Assembly: GCF_000332455.1 (NCBI RefSeq)
Contig: NZ_AOGY02000017.1
Location: 1 to 7,137, forward strand
DNA length: 7,137 nucleotides
Direction: 5' to 3'
DNA from: Leptospira vanthielii serovar Holland str. Waz Holland = ATCC 700522
GTDB lineage: Bacteria; Spirochaetota; Leptospiria; Leptospirales; Leptospiraceae
Shown: piece by piece, positions 1 to 6,186 of the stretch
Layout of the letters: the number at the start of each line of letters is the position of its first letter
Position numbering within the stretch: position 1 is the stretch's first letter
Position numbers and translations under genes: made by a program
The notes under the pieces: model-generated
Databases searched by the model: none
The model's input: only the letters and a program-made list of their open reading frames with translations
What the model was told of the DNA's origin: nothing

Positions 1-1
1 A

Positions 2-184
2 CAAACAGAAAATAGAAATACTTATTTTGCATTATTCCCATCAATTCTGGGAATCTATTATTTAATAATTAATCTTATCGAAGTAAACATTGGAAAAATT
101 AATATCGAGGACATACAATTTCTCACCATTATAGTTCTCTTTATTCTTTCGTTTGGAATATATATGAATATAATCTATTCATAA
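2..184 (+). CDS. Hydrophobic N-terminal fragment of a membrane protein (5' partial)
   Basis: An open frame enters from the window edge and ends at TAA 182-184, giving 60 visible residues. It has two hydrophobic stretches: roughly residues 10-27 around FPSILGIYYLIINLI, and roughly 41-60 around FLTIIVLFILSFGIY. No start codon is needed in the window, so the gene probably begins upstream. The stop is followed at once, in the same frame, by ATG 185-187, which opens the next reading frame of similar hydrophobic character. The fragment is therefore probably the front part of one membrane protein broken by a nonsense codon, although two tandem genes cannot be excluded. I do not recognise the family. 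Confidence 0.5.
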   Translation, partial: QTENRNTYFALFPSILGIYYLIINLIEVNIGKINIEDIQFLTIIVLFILSFGIYMNIIYS

Positions 185-811
185 ATGGCGTTTGCTGCTT
201 TCGTCTTATTTACTTTTGCAACCGAATATCTTAATTCAGGAATAAATTTTGTTCTAATAGGAAAATTAGTTCTAGCGTTGGCTATTCTCTTCAACGGAAT
301 TGAAAAACATCTTCAATTCTTAAAACTGAACCATCTAAAATTAATTAATAATTCTCGTGACAAATTATTCCTTGGAATTTCCAGTCTCTACATATTTTAT
401 CTAATTATAAACCTAATCTTTCACTATTTCTTCACAATTACCTACATTCACAATAAAGATGATTTTGACAAGGCAGACTATAAGTTTATAAATAGCTTAA
501 ATATCCTAGAACCAAATGAAAAGATGCAATACCTCTTTCACTTTAACAATTTAGGAAAAAACAATGGATTCGTATTAGTTTCAAATAATAAAATTGTAAC
601 CCATGATAAACTTTCAGATATAAATAAAATATATTTCTCAGATATTCACAATATTGAAAAAGAAATAATTTCTGAAGATATCTCACGATTAAATATATTC
701 CTAAAATCAGGAGAATCAATAAACATCACTATCCCTAGAAAAAGAAATAGAGATGAAGAACTATTTTTTTATATCAACAACGAAATAAAAATACTATCCA
801 ACGGCGTATAA
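185..811 (+). CDS. Membrane protein of unknown function, possibly the C-terminal part of an interrupted gene
   Basis: It encodes 208 residues. Hydrophobic segments lie near residues 2-14, 21-39 (INFVLIGKLVLALAILF) and 62-88 (rich in L, I, F and Y). A polar C-terminal part of about 120 residues follows, probably cytoplasmic or extracellular. The start is ATG directly abutting the upstream TAA in the same frame, with no Shine-Dalgarno-like sequence in the preceding 15 bases. Independent initiation therefore looks weak, and a nonsense mutation or termination-reinitiation is more likely. The stop codon TAA (809-811) lies inside the first box of the attC element, so the last codons double as recombination-site sequence. 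No family is recognised. Confidence 0.55.
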   Translation: MAFAAFVLFTFATEYLNSGINFVLIGKLVLALAILFNGIEKHLQFLKLNHLKLINNSRDKLFLGISSLYIFYLIINLIFHYFFTITYIHNKDDFDKADYKFINSLNILEPNEKMQYLFHFNNLGKNNGFVLVSNNKIVTHDKLSDINKIYFSDIHNIEKEIISEDISRLNIFLKSGESINITIPRKRNRDEELFFYINNEIKILSNGV

Positions 812-968
812 CAGCATGGAAACGCTGCGCTTCGGCACGAGGCCTCGCTTGGGCTACGCCACATTTCCCTTCTGTCACTCGTTTGCAGCCGCAAACTACG
901 TGCCAGTCCCTAACGTCCCATCGGGACTCAGGGTCGGGAAACGTCGTCTCCACTAGTTCGTTAGTCGC
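804..968 (+). repeat. attC-like recombination site 1
   Basis: The outer boxes are GCGTATAAC (804-812) and GTTAGTCGC (960-968). They match only partly because the right half belongs to cassette 2. The second stem pairs TGGAAACG (817-824) with CGTCTCCA (945-952), with one A.C mismatch. A third stem pairs TTTCCC (864-869) with GGGAAA (936-941). Inner hairpins are GTTTGC/GCAAAC (881-896) and GTCCC-ATC-GGGAC. About 165 bp is longer than the commonly described attC range. The element is far more GC-rich than the flanking genes. Confidence 0.85.
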
Positions 969-1921
969 AATGTTCGAAAACAAATTTTAAAAAATTGAAA
1001 ATAATAAGTTGGAATTGCTCAGGAGGATTTAGGAAAAAATATCCGAGAACCTTTAATTTAAAAGCTGATATTCTAATTATTCAGGAATGTGAAAATCCTT
1101 ATAATTATCCTGAATTTTTCAAAAAATTAGAGCATACTAAATATTTTTGGGAAGGTGAGAATCAAAACAGGGGAATTGGAATTTTTTTTAATGAGACAAT
1201 AGATCTTAAATTATTAAATTGGAGTTCTGAATTTTCTATCAGTATTCCTGGCGTTATATCAGAGCATTTAAGATGGAATACAAAAGATTTAAAACAATTT
1301 TTAGGCGTTTCAATATCGGAAAATCACAATTTGATCGCAGTCTGGACAAAAGGAGGAAAGAATCAATCCTTTCGATATATTGGACAATTTTGGAAATATT
1401 TATTAGCGAATAAATCAAACATAGTTGAAAAACCTACAATAATTATCGGAGATTTTAACAGCAATTCAATTTGGGATAAAATTGATAGATGGTGGAATCA
1501 TACTGAAATTATTAAAATACTTAATAGTTGGAACTATAAAAGCCTTTATCATGAAGCATATACAGAAAAACAAGGTGAAGAGAAGATACCAACTTTCTTC
1601 CTTCAGAGAAAGAAAGAAAAATCTTATCATATCGATTATGCATTTTTACCAAATGAATTGCTGAAAAATTCCGAAATTCAATTAGGAAAGTTTGAAGATT
1701 GGATAGACTTAAGTGATCATGTCCCTCTAATAATTGAATTTGAGTTTTAAAAAACGAACACTGCGACTAACTGCCGCTACACACTTCGCTTCGGGACTTC
1801 GCCCTCGCTCGGCCTTCGGCACATTCCTCTCCGTCACGATTCTTGCTCAGCAAGAATACGTGCCGACGCTAACGCCTCTTCCAGAGGCTCAGCTCCGAGG
1901 AACGTCGTGTAGCTAGTTACG
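961..1921 (+). mobile_element. Cassette 2: EEP-superfamily phosphoesterase cassette
   Basis: The unit runs from the TT of GTTAGTC to the G of the next GTTATAC. Positions 960-976 are the reverse complement of 1755-1771 except for a970 opposite c1761, giving 16 of 17 pairs. The distinctive GTTAGTCGC/GCGACTAAC pair occurs only at the two ends of this unit, which shows that the gene and the element at 1763 travel together. It carries one gene. Confidence 0.82.
995..1750 (+). CDS. Endonuclease/exonuclease/phosphatase (EEP) superfamily protein
   Basis: It encodes 251 residues with the full signature set of the EEP fold, a metal-dependent phosphodiesterase family that includes exonuclease III, DNase I and sphingomyelinases. 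Visible motifs are ISWNCSGG (N7), IIQE (E31), RGIGIFF (59-65), a tyrosine at 128 in the exonuclease III-like region, IGDFNSN (D153, N155), HIDYAF (H212, D214) and LSDHVPLI (D241, H242). All catalytic positions look intact and the length is normal for a single-domain member. No signal peptide is seen, so it is probably cytoplasmic. The start is TTG at 995, chosen because WNCSGG must lie at the very N-terminus. No clear ribosome-binding site is visible. DNA, RNA, lipid or nucleotide substrates are all possible. Confidence 0.85.
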   Translation: MKIISWNCSGGFRKKYPRTFNLKADILIIQECENPYNYPEFFKKLEHTKYFWEGENQNRGIGIFFNETIDLKLLNWSSEFSISIPGVISEHLRWNTKDLKQFLGVSISENHNLIAVWTKGGKNQSFRYIGQFWKYLLANKSNIVEKPTIIIGDFNSNSIWDKIDRWWNHTEIIKILNSWNYKSLYHEAYTEKQGEEKIPTFFLQRKKEKSYHIDYAFLPNELLKNSEIQLGKFEDWIDLSDHVPLIIEFEF

Positions 1922-1929
1922 TTATACGA
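1763..1929 (+). repeat. attC-like recombination site 2
   Basis: The outer boxes are GCGACTAAC (1763-1771) and GTTATACGA (1921-1929). The second stem is GCTACAC (1776-1782) with GTGTAGC (1907-1913). The third stem is TTCCTC (1824-1829) with GAGGAA (1897-1902). The central hairpin is CACG+ATTCTTGC (1835-1846) with GCAAGAAT (1850-1857) and CGTG (1859-1862), leaving a1858 unpaired. A side hairpin GCCTCT-TCC-AGAGGC follows. It belongs to the subfamily shared with sites 6 and 7. Confidence 0.85.
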
Positions 1930-2036
1930 CATCCAAATACTTTCTTTCTAAATTAAGACAGTAAAAGCAGAAAATTGGGGAAAAAGTAAAAACTTTAAAC
2001 TTGATTTTTCAACTGAATAGACCAAAGTGTAAATGT

Positions 2037-2264
2037 ATGAGCATTGATACCAAACTCACAATTGCAGATATTCAGAAAATGGATTTTTTGGATCAAATCC
2101 AAACACTTGGAACTATTTGGGATTCAATTGTCGAAACAAATCAGCCGATTCCTCTTTCAATAGAAGAAATAAAAGTTTTAGATGAACGCTTTGCTAATGA
2201 ATCTTCGGCTACGGGAATCAATTGGAAATTCTTTAAAAAAAATATTCAAATAAATACGAAATGA
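2037..2264 (+). CDS. Antitoxin, putative addiction-module component (Unstab_antitox-like)
   Basis: It encodes 75 residues from ATG 2037. The frame is open further upstream to a TTG at 2001, but the extra 12 residues are unlike the family and the shorter form has the usual size. The N-terminal helix region LTIADIQKMDFLDQIQTLGTIWDSI, followed by PIPLSIEEIKVLDERF, is typical of short helical antitoxins encoded just before ParE/RelE toxins. Its role would be to bind and neutralise the toxin, and probably to repress its own promoter, which is known for such modules and not shown here. Its stop overlaps the toxin start (ATGA, 2261-2264), indicating translational coupling. Confidence 0.75.
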   Translation: MSIDTKLTIADIQKMDFLDQIQTLGTIWDSIVETNQPIPLSIEEIKVLDERFANESSATGINWKFFKKNIQINTK

Positions 2265-2566
2265 AGCTTTACCCAGTCTGGGTCAAACCCTCTGCGCAAA
2301 GCGATATTACAAATGCGTTCAACTATTATGAATCAAAAGTCCCTGGACTCGGAAATAAACTAATAGAAGAAATCAATAATTCATTAAAAAGAATAGAAGT
2401 TCAGCCACTCATCGGCGTTGTAATTTATAAAAACTTCCATCAAATTCTAACGAGAAAATTTCCTTTTAGAATCATATATACTTTCCAGAAAGATGAATTA
2501 CATATATATGCACTTTTTCATCAAAGTAGAGAATTACAAAAGTTACTAAATAGAATTAAAATCTAA
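2261..2566 (+). CDS. Type II toxin of the RelE/ParE superfamily
   Basis: It encodes 101 residues, the usual length of the family. Motifs are AQSDITNAFNYYE (12-24), PGLG (28-31), R65, the strand KFPFRIIYTF (66-75) and a C-terminal HIYALFHQSR (81-90). This pattern is closest to ParE-like members, which inhibit gyrase; RelE relatives cleave mRNA at the ribosome. Sequence reading alone does not settle which target applies. ATG 2261 overlaps the antitoxin stop by four bases. As in Vibrio superintegrons, such a module would stabilise the array by killing or arresting cells that lose it; that role is inferred. Confidence 0.85.
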   Translation: MKLYPVWVKPSAQSDITNAFNYYESKVPGLGNKLIEEINNSLKRIEVQPLIGVVIYKNFHQILTRKFPFRIIYTFQKDELHIYALFHQSRELQKLLNRIKI

Positions 2567-2581
2567 TCATTAATTGAAAAC

Positions 2582-2781
2582 ATGAAAATAGTAAAAATAA
2601 TTTCAATAGTATCTTCTCTTACTTTTAAATTAAACTGCTCATCCGAGGAAAATAAAAAGAAAAAAGGTGTCAGAATGATCGTAAAGTTCTTCAACTTTGC
2701 CTACTAATCAATCAAAATGATTCTAGATTTTGTGATACTCAATCAGCAACTGTCTACTTAAATTGCGGATCGCCTCGATAA
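2582..2781 (+). pseudogene. Small lipoprotein gene with a frameshift in an A-rich tract
   Basis: ATG 2582 opens a frame with a lipoprotein-like signal (MKIVKI, a hydrophobic stretch, then KLNCSSEEN with the candidate lipid-modified Cys at residue 19). It stops at 2705-2707 after 41 residues. If the A tract near 2659-2664 had one more A, the frame would continue through RCQNDRKVLQLC, RFCDTQ and TVYLNCGSPR to TAA 2779-2781. That gives 66 residues with several cysteines. The resulting 201 nt would be divisible by three. The N-C lipobox is relaxed, as in spirochaetal lipoproteins. A true mutation, a phase-variable tract or a sequencing error are all possible. Confidence 0.5.
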
Positions 2782-2830
2782 GAAATCGATATATATTATC
2801 TAAAAACAATAATTCGAGTTAAATTTGGAC

Positions 2831-2998
2831 GTCGTATAACAGCAACTAACCGCTTCGCTTCGGGACGAGCCCTCGCTTGGGCTGCGCCACATAGGCTTCT
2901 GGCACTCCCCTTGCATTCGCAAGTGTCGTTCCAGTCCCTAACGTCCCATTCGGGACTCAGGGCCAGCCTACGTCGGTTAGTCTAGTTCGTTATGCGAC
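2831..2998 (+). repeat. attC-like recombination site 3
   Basis: The outer boxes are GTCGTATAAC (2831-2840) and GTTATGCGAC (2989-2998). The second stem is ACTAACCG (2845-2852) with CGGTTAGT (2974-2981). The third stem is TAGGCT (2892-2897) with AGCCTA (2965-2970). Inner hairpins are CTTGC-ATTC-GCAAG (2910-2923) and GTCCC-ATTC-GGGAC. It is closely related to site 4. Confidence 0.85.
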
Positions 2999-4157
2999 AT
3001 GATTAAATTTTATGTATAACAAAGAAATCACAAAGGAAATATTAAACTCTAAGATATTCAAAGAATGGCATTACTTCAAATATCATTTCCAGTTAATTTC
3101 TAATGGAATTTTTCTTCATCCCTTAGCCAATTCAATCGCAGTTCTTTGCACTGATCTAGAAAATAAAAAGGAAAATCTTGGGAAATCATACATAAAAAAA
3201 ATAGGATCAATTTCTGGAAAAGAAAAATATCTTCCTCACTACGAACAATTATTACAAACATTATCTGAGTTAATGGTCGTACATAAAGCTTCAACATTTG
3301 ATTGGTCACCACGATATGAATTAATTCAAGAACCAACAGCAATCGATAGTAGAAAAAATCCTGAAATAATTATTCAAAATGAATCTATAAAAATAGGAAT
3401 AGAAGTTAAAAGTCCTGAATTTTTCAAAAAAGCAAACGAAAGATCATCCAAAAGCCAACAAATTTCGACACGAACTCAGATTTTTGAAACTGTCAATAAA
3501 AATGAAACTATGCTTCCAAGAGACAATACACTAAAAGATTTCTTACAAAGCGCTAATGAAAAATTTTTACCTTTTAAAAAAGAATCTGAACATTTTATAG
3601 GTGTACTTATCGTCGTATGGGACGATTTTATTTATGAACCAATATCAGCTATCGCCCCATATGCAAGAGGTCTATTTTCCGAAAATTCATTCTTAAAGGA
3701 CAAGAATGGTGAAATTGAGAAATTTCTCGGCGTAGATTGTGTAATTTTAACAAGGCACCTTTTACCTATTGTTAAAGCTACGAGGGATGAATCTTTGCCA
3801 GATCTATATCGTTATCCATTAGATTATGGACGAGAAGGTGAATTCCCTTTCAAAGTTTTTTATAACAATCCATGGACGAAGCAAACCATTAATCCTTTAA
3901 TATATAGTTGCTTTCAGGCAATTGAACCAGGTGCTCATTTAGGAGCTGAATATCTTCCAAGTGACTTCATAAATTGGATTTAGTAACCTTAATCACGTCG
4001 CATAACAGCGCCTTAACGCTTCGCTTCGGGACGAGCCCTCGCTCGGTCTGCGACACATAGGCTTCTGGCACTCCCCTTGCATACGCAAGTGTCGTTCCAG
4101 TCCCTAACGTCCCGTTACCGGGACTCAGGGTCAGCCTACGTCGTTAAGGCTAGTTCG
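2990..4157 (+). mobile_element. Cassette 4: candidate nuclease cassette
   Basis: Positions 2989-3006 pair with 3989-4006 except for a2999 opposite c3996, giving 17 of 18 pairs. The single gene fills the unit almost completely: its start lies five bases after the 5' arm and its stop five bases before the 3' arm. There is no room for a separate promoter within the cassette, so expression probably depends on upstream transcription. Confidence 0.82.
3012..3983 (+). CDS. Protein of unknown function with a PD-(D/E)XK-like nuclease motif
   Basis: It encodes 323 residues with no signal peptide or membrane segment. A possible PD-(D/E)XK active site is visible: a helix with E86 (LSELMVV), then NPEIII (P117, E118) on a strand, then IGIEVKSP (E131, K133) on the next strand. 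This spacing resembles restriction-endonuclease-like folds, with Glu in place of the usual Asp. Downstream regions such as FIGVLIVVWDDF (195-206) and GVDCVILTRHL (240-250) look like further core strands. I recognise no named family, and the nuclease call is an inference from motif spacing. ATG 3012 has no clear Shine-Dalgarno sequence and lies inside a six-codon frame, ATG 2999 to TAA 3019, in another phase, which could couple translation. A defence role would fit the neighbours and is unproven. Confidence 0.5.
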   Translation: MYNKEITKEILNSKIFKEWHYFKYHFQLISNGIFLHPLANSIAVLCTDLENKKENLGKSYIKKIGSISGKEKYLPHYEQLLQTLSELMVVHKASTFDWSPRYELIQEPTAIDSRKNPEIIIQNESIKIGIEVKSPEFFKKANERSSKSQQISTRTQIFETVNKNETMLPRDNTLKDFLQSANEKFLPFKKESEHFIGVLIVVWDDFIYEPISAIAPYARGLFSENSFLKDKNGEIEKFLGVDCVILTRHLLPIVKATRDESLPDLYRYPLDYGREGEFPFKVFYNNPWTKQTINPLIYSCFQAIEPGAHLGAEYLPSDFINWI

Positions 4158-4165
4158 TTATGCGC
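3997..4165 (+). repeat. attC-like recombination site 4
   Basis: The outer boxes are GTCGCATAAC (3997-4006) and GTTATGCGC (4157-4165). The second stem is GCCTTAACG (4010-4018) with CGTTAAGGC (4142-4150), a perfect 9 bp. The third stem is TAGGCT (4058-4063) with AGCCTA (4133-4138). Inner hairpins are CTTGC-ATAC-GCAAG (4076-4089) and GTCCCG-TTAC-CGGGAC. Confidence 0.85.
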
Positions 4166-4196
4166 AAGATTGCAAAAATATTACTAAATAAGAAAG

Positions 4197-4203
4197 AAAA
4201 GGA
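4197..4203 (+). promoter_or_regulatory. Ribosome-binding site for the 4210 lipoprotein gene
   Basis: AAAAGGA lies six bases before ATG 4210. It is one of the few convincing Shine-Dalgarno sequences in the window and fixes the start codon. Confidence 0.6.
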
Positions 4204-4209
4204 AAACAA

Positions 4210-4731
4210 ATGAAAAAAATTCTCGTTTTGATAAGTATTCTAGTAACTTTAGGTGCATGTAAACTCAAGGATTCTGTATCATCCGGTACTCTTGAAAATC
4301 CAGACATGGAGAGCAATTTATCATCTGATTTAGTCGAATTTCAGCCTTATCTAGATACTTCAAACAAGATTGTTGATCTAGTTGCCGAAAATAAGTTCAA
4401 ATCTATAGTTATTGATTATTTTCCACCATTCGAAGGAAAGGAAGAATTTATAAAAAACTTTATTAAAGTTAAACAAACAATTTCTAACAATTATGGGAAA
4501 TTTACATCTTACAAAAAGAAACAATGGAGTTTCACTAGGAAAATCGAAGACGAAGTTAAAATAATTCAATCTATTAAAATAATTCATTTCAATAAAAGCA
4601 AAGCATATCTCTATTTAGATTTTCAAGAAGGAGTTCCAGGTAAAATTATAAGCTTCTATATTGATGATCCACCAGCTCCGAAGAAAATAATTAAATTAAA
4701 TACTTCAACAACAACTGAATATAATAAATAA
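4210..4731 (+). CDS. Lipoprotein of unknown function
   Basis: It encodes 173 residues. A classical signal peptide has a KK n-region, the hydrophobic core ILVLISILVTL and lipobox LGAC with Cys at residue 17, so the mature protein would be lipid-anchored in the cell envelope. The mature part starts with a Ser-rich linker, then alternates helix-like segments (YLDTSNKIVDLVAENKF) with strand-like segments (IIQSIKIIHF, KAYLYLDFQEG, KIISFYID). That arrangement loosely recalls small cystatin-like envelope proteins, but I do not recognise the family and assign no function. The start is supported by the ribosome-binding site at 4197-4203. The tail after IIKLNTS is polar and probably disordered. Confidence 0.8.
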   Translation: MKKILVLISILVTLGACKLKDSVSSGTLENPDMESNLSSDLVEFQPYLDTSNKIVDLVAENKFKSIVIDYFPPFEGKEEFIKNFIKVKQTISNNYGKFTSYKKKQWSFTRKIEDEVKIIQSIKIIHFNKSKAYLYLDFQEGVPGKIISFYIDDPPAPKKIIKLNTSTTTEYNK

Positions 4732-4897
4732 TTCGAATACTAATCGATTTCATTAGATTTATCTAAATTAAAGTAATTTCACAATATTTAGCATAATAAA
4801 ATTTGCAATAACCACGATTAAATGAAACATTAAAGTTGCTGAGTATAAAAGCAAAATACACTAAGACTAAATGCTAAAAAAATAGACTTGCAATCCA
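4732..4897 (+). other. Non-coding tail of cassette 5
   Basis: AT-rich sequence with stops in all + strand frames. The only reading frame noticed is a 20-residue hydrophobic one on the minus strand (4830 down to 4768) without evident initiation signals, which is probably chance. The last ten bases (4888-4897) belong to the 3' arm of the cassette's terminal complementarity. Confidence 0.5.
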
Positions 4898-5063
4898 GCG
4901 CATAACAGCGACTTACCGCTACGCTTCGGCACTAGGCCTCGCTCGGCCTCCGGCAAATTGTCCTCCTGTCACTCGCCTTGCTTACGCAAGCTACGTGCCA
5001 GTCCCTAACGTCCCTTCGGGACTCAGGGTCGGACAACTTCGGTAAGTCTAGTTCGTTATACGC
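4898..5063 (+). repeat. attC-like recombination site 5
   Basis: The outer boxes are GCGCATAAC (4898-4906) and GTTATACGC (5055-5063). The second stem is GACTTACCG (4910-4918) with CGGTAAGTC (5040-5048), a perfect 9 bp. The third stem is TTGTCC (4958-4963) with GGACAA (5031-5036). Inner hairpins are CTTGC-TTAC-GCAAG (4977-4990) and GTCCC-TTC-GGGAC. Its core resembles site 1. Confidence 0.85.
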
Positions 5064-6122
5064 AAGCGATAAAACAATGATCAAAAAACAGACAATCCTA
5101 TATTTATTATCAATTACTTCATTTGTATTAGGATTTATTTTCTTAGCATCCTTATTGATACAGTTAAGAAGCATCGGATTTCACTATTCCCCGTTTCAAA
5201 TAAATTTGGATGAAAGCAATAAAATTGCATCAATAATACAAGGTATTACAGGCACCATTTGGTTATTTACCACCATTTCCCTGCTTTTTCTAACTACTGA
5301 CATTCAAAAAAGAGAATTTAAAAACACATCAGAAGCACTAAATCGACAAAACCAGGATAGCCACTTCTTTAATCTCATAAACACATTTCTTCATATCCGA
5401 TCAAACGTCGAATTCTCATTAAATCAGCCAATAACAAATGAAACAGGTAGAATACATGACTTAATACAAAATCAGTATAAAGGGAGTAAATACTTTCAAT
5501 ATGCATTTCATTGGTATCAAATGTATTATGAATATATAGATCCACGAAATAACAATATAGATAGAAAAAAGAAACATAGAGACACGTTAAAAGAAATTTT
5601 TAAAATACCTGATTCATTATTTGACAAATTCATTGAAGGGGGAATACTTTCAGAAAACGAAAAAATATTTACGAATTTTACTTTTACAACATTTTACCCA
5701 TTAATTTCATCAGAGCTGGACAATTATCTAAATTTTCTTACAGAAATTATTACATTTTCAATTGAAAGCATAGACAATAAATTATTCATTAGTCATATTA
5801 AATCTATATTATCACCTTATGAATTCACATTACTATTTTACTACTCATTATCAAATGAAAATTTAATGAAAAAACTAAAAGAAATATCATTCTTTAAACA
5901 CATTAATACATCTTTTTTGATAAAAGAAGAACATAAGCAGTTTTATACTGACTAACTATCGCCTGCGTATAACAGCGGGGAAACGCTGCGCTTCGGCACA
6001 AGGCCTCGCTTGGGCTGCGCCACATTCCTCTCCGTCACGCTTCTCGCTCCGCAAGAAGACGCGCCGACGCTAACGCCTACTACGTAGGCTCAGCTACGAG
6101 GAACGTCGTCTCCCCTAGTTCG
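5056..6122 (+). mobile_element. Cassette 6: putative abortive-infection cassette
   Basis: Positions 5055-5071 pair with 5957-5973 except for a5065 opposite c5963, giving 16 of 17 pairs. The gene starts six bases after the 5' arm and its stop codon ends one base before the 3' arm, so the cassette has essentially no non-coding sequence besides the attC element. Confidence 0.82.
5077..5955 (+). CDS. Putative phage abortive-infection membrane protein (putAbiC-like)
   Basis: It encodes 292 residues from ATG 5077. The frame stays open back to 4978 inside the attC element, but those residues are translated recombination-site sequence, and a positively charged MIKKQ start before the first TM is natural. 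TM segments are at about 7-30 and 52-72, followed by a coiled or helical cytoplasmic region. The layout and the motifs SHFFNLINTF (95-104), KYFQYAFHWYQMYYEYID (138-155), ILSPYEFTLLFYYSLS (244-259) and FFKHIN (272-277) resemble the putative phage abortive-infection family PF16872, recalled from memory and not searched. Such proteins are thought to arrest infected cells from the inner membrane. No promoter fits in the 21 bases upstream. Confidence 0.65.
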   Translation: MIKKQTILYLLSITSFVLGFIFLASLLIQLRSIGFHYSPFQINLDESNKIASIIQGITGTIWLFTTISLLFLTTDIQKREFKNTSEALNRQNQDSHFFNLINTFLHIRSNVEFSLNQPITNETGRIHDLIQNQYKGSKYFQYAFHWYQMYYEYIDPRNNNIDRKKKHRDTLKEIFKIPDSLFDKFIEGGILSENEKIFTNFTFTTFYPLISSELDNYLNFLTEIITFSIESIDNKLFISHIKSILSPYEFTLLFYYSLSNENLMKKLKEISFFKHINTSFLIKEEHKQFYTD

Positions 6123-6131
6123 TTATACGAC
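5965..6131 (+). repeat. attC-like recombination site 6
   Basis: The outer boxes are GCGTATAAC (5965-5973) and GTTATACGAC (6122-6131). The second stem is GGGGAAACG (5977-5985) with CGTCTCCCC (6107-6115), with one A.C mismatch. The third stem is TTCCTC (6025-6030) with GAGGAA (6098-6103). The central hairpin is CTTCTCGC-TCC-GCAAGAAG (6040-6058), also with one A.C mismatch. The side hairpin is GCCTAC-TAC-GTAGGC. Confidence 0.85.
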
Positions 6132-6186
6132 ATGTGGCAAATCTAGTGAAAAACTCTTAAAATCGGATTAACGAAATAAAAAAGAA

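Larger units (their letters stand above)
1..960 (+). mobile_element. Cassette 1 (5' end outside window): interrupted membrane protein
   Basis: This is the 3' part of a cassette whose attC element starts at 804. Its 3' arm ends GCGTATAAC (804-812), with C at 802 in the position-11 place seen in all other cassettes. From the pattern of the other six cassettes, its missing 5' end should read close to GTTATACGCCATTGGATA. The following core is GTTAGTC at 960-966, which belongs from 961 onward to cassette 2. Confidence 0.75.
1922..2989 (+). mobile_element. Cassette 3: toxin-antitoxin module plus broken lipoprotein gene
   Basis: Positions 1921-1938 pair with 2823-2840 except for a1931 opposite c2830, giving 17 of 18 pairs. 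The cassette is 1068 bp and carries two overlapping toxin-antitoxin genes followed by a decayed lipoprotein reading frame, so it is a multi-gene cassette. The stretch 1931-2036 before the antitoxin holds no gene, and I could not find a convincing promoter there. Confidence 0.82.
4158..5055 (+). mobile_element. Cassette 5: lipoprotein cassette with non-coding tail
   Basis: Positions 4157-4175 pair with 4888-4906 except for a4166 opposite a4897 and a4167 opposite c4896, giving 17 of 19 pairs. The gene has its own ribosome-binding site. Unlike the compact cassettes 2, 4, 6 and 7, about 165 bases separate the stop codon from the attC element. Confidence 0.82.

Noticed and set aside
774..983. Minus-strand open frame across attC site 1, with a similar one at 4932-5174 across site 5
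   Set aside because: Both translate the same repeat element (PDPESR..DVRDWHV), lie over folded recombination sites and have no start signals or independent support.
1734..1916. Plus-strand 60-residue open frame covering attC site 2
   Set aside because: It lies almost wholly inside the GC-rich element, overlaps the end of the EEP gene and has no coding character.
1931..2036. Possible promoter before the cassette 3 antitoxin
   Set aside because: Candidate hexamers such as TTGATT at 2001 lack a partner -10 at acceptable spacing.
4170..4190. TTGCAA with TAAATA as a promoter before the cassette 5 lipoprotein
   Set aside because: Spacing between the hexamers is only nine bases, and TTGCAA is explained by the cassette-end complementarity.
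4768..4830. Minus-strand 20-residue hydrophobic frame in the tail of cassette 5
   Set aside because: A short hydrophobic frame in AT-rich DNA is expected by chance, and no promoter or ribosome-binding site supports it.
4978..5076. N-terminal extension of the abortive-infection-like protein into attC site 5
   Set aside because: The added residues are translated recombination-site sequence starting from a TTG inside a hairpin; ATG 5077 followed by KK and a TM segment is the natural start.
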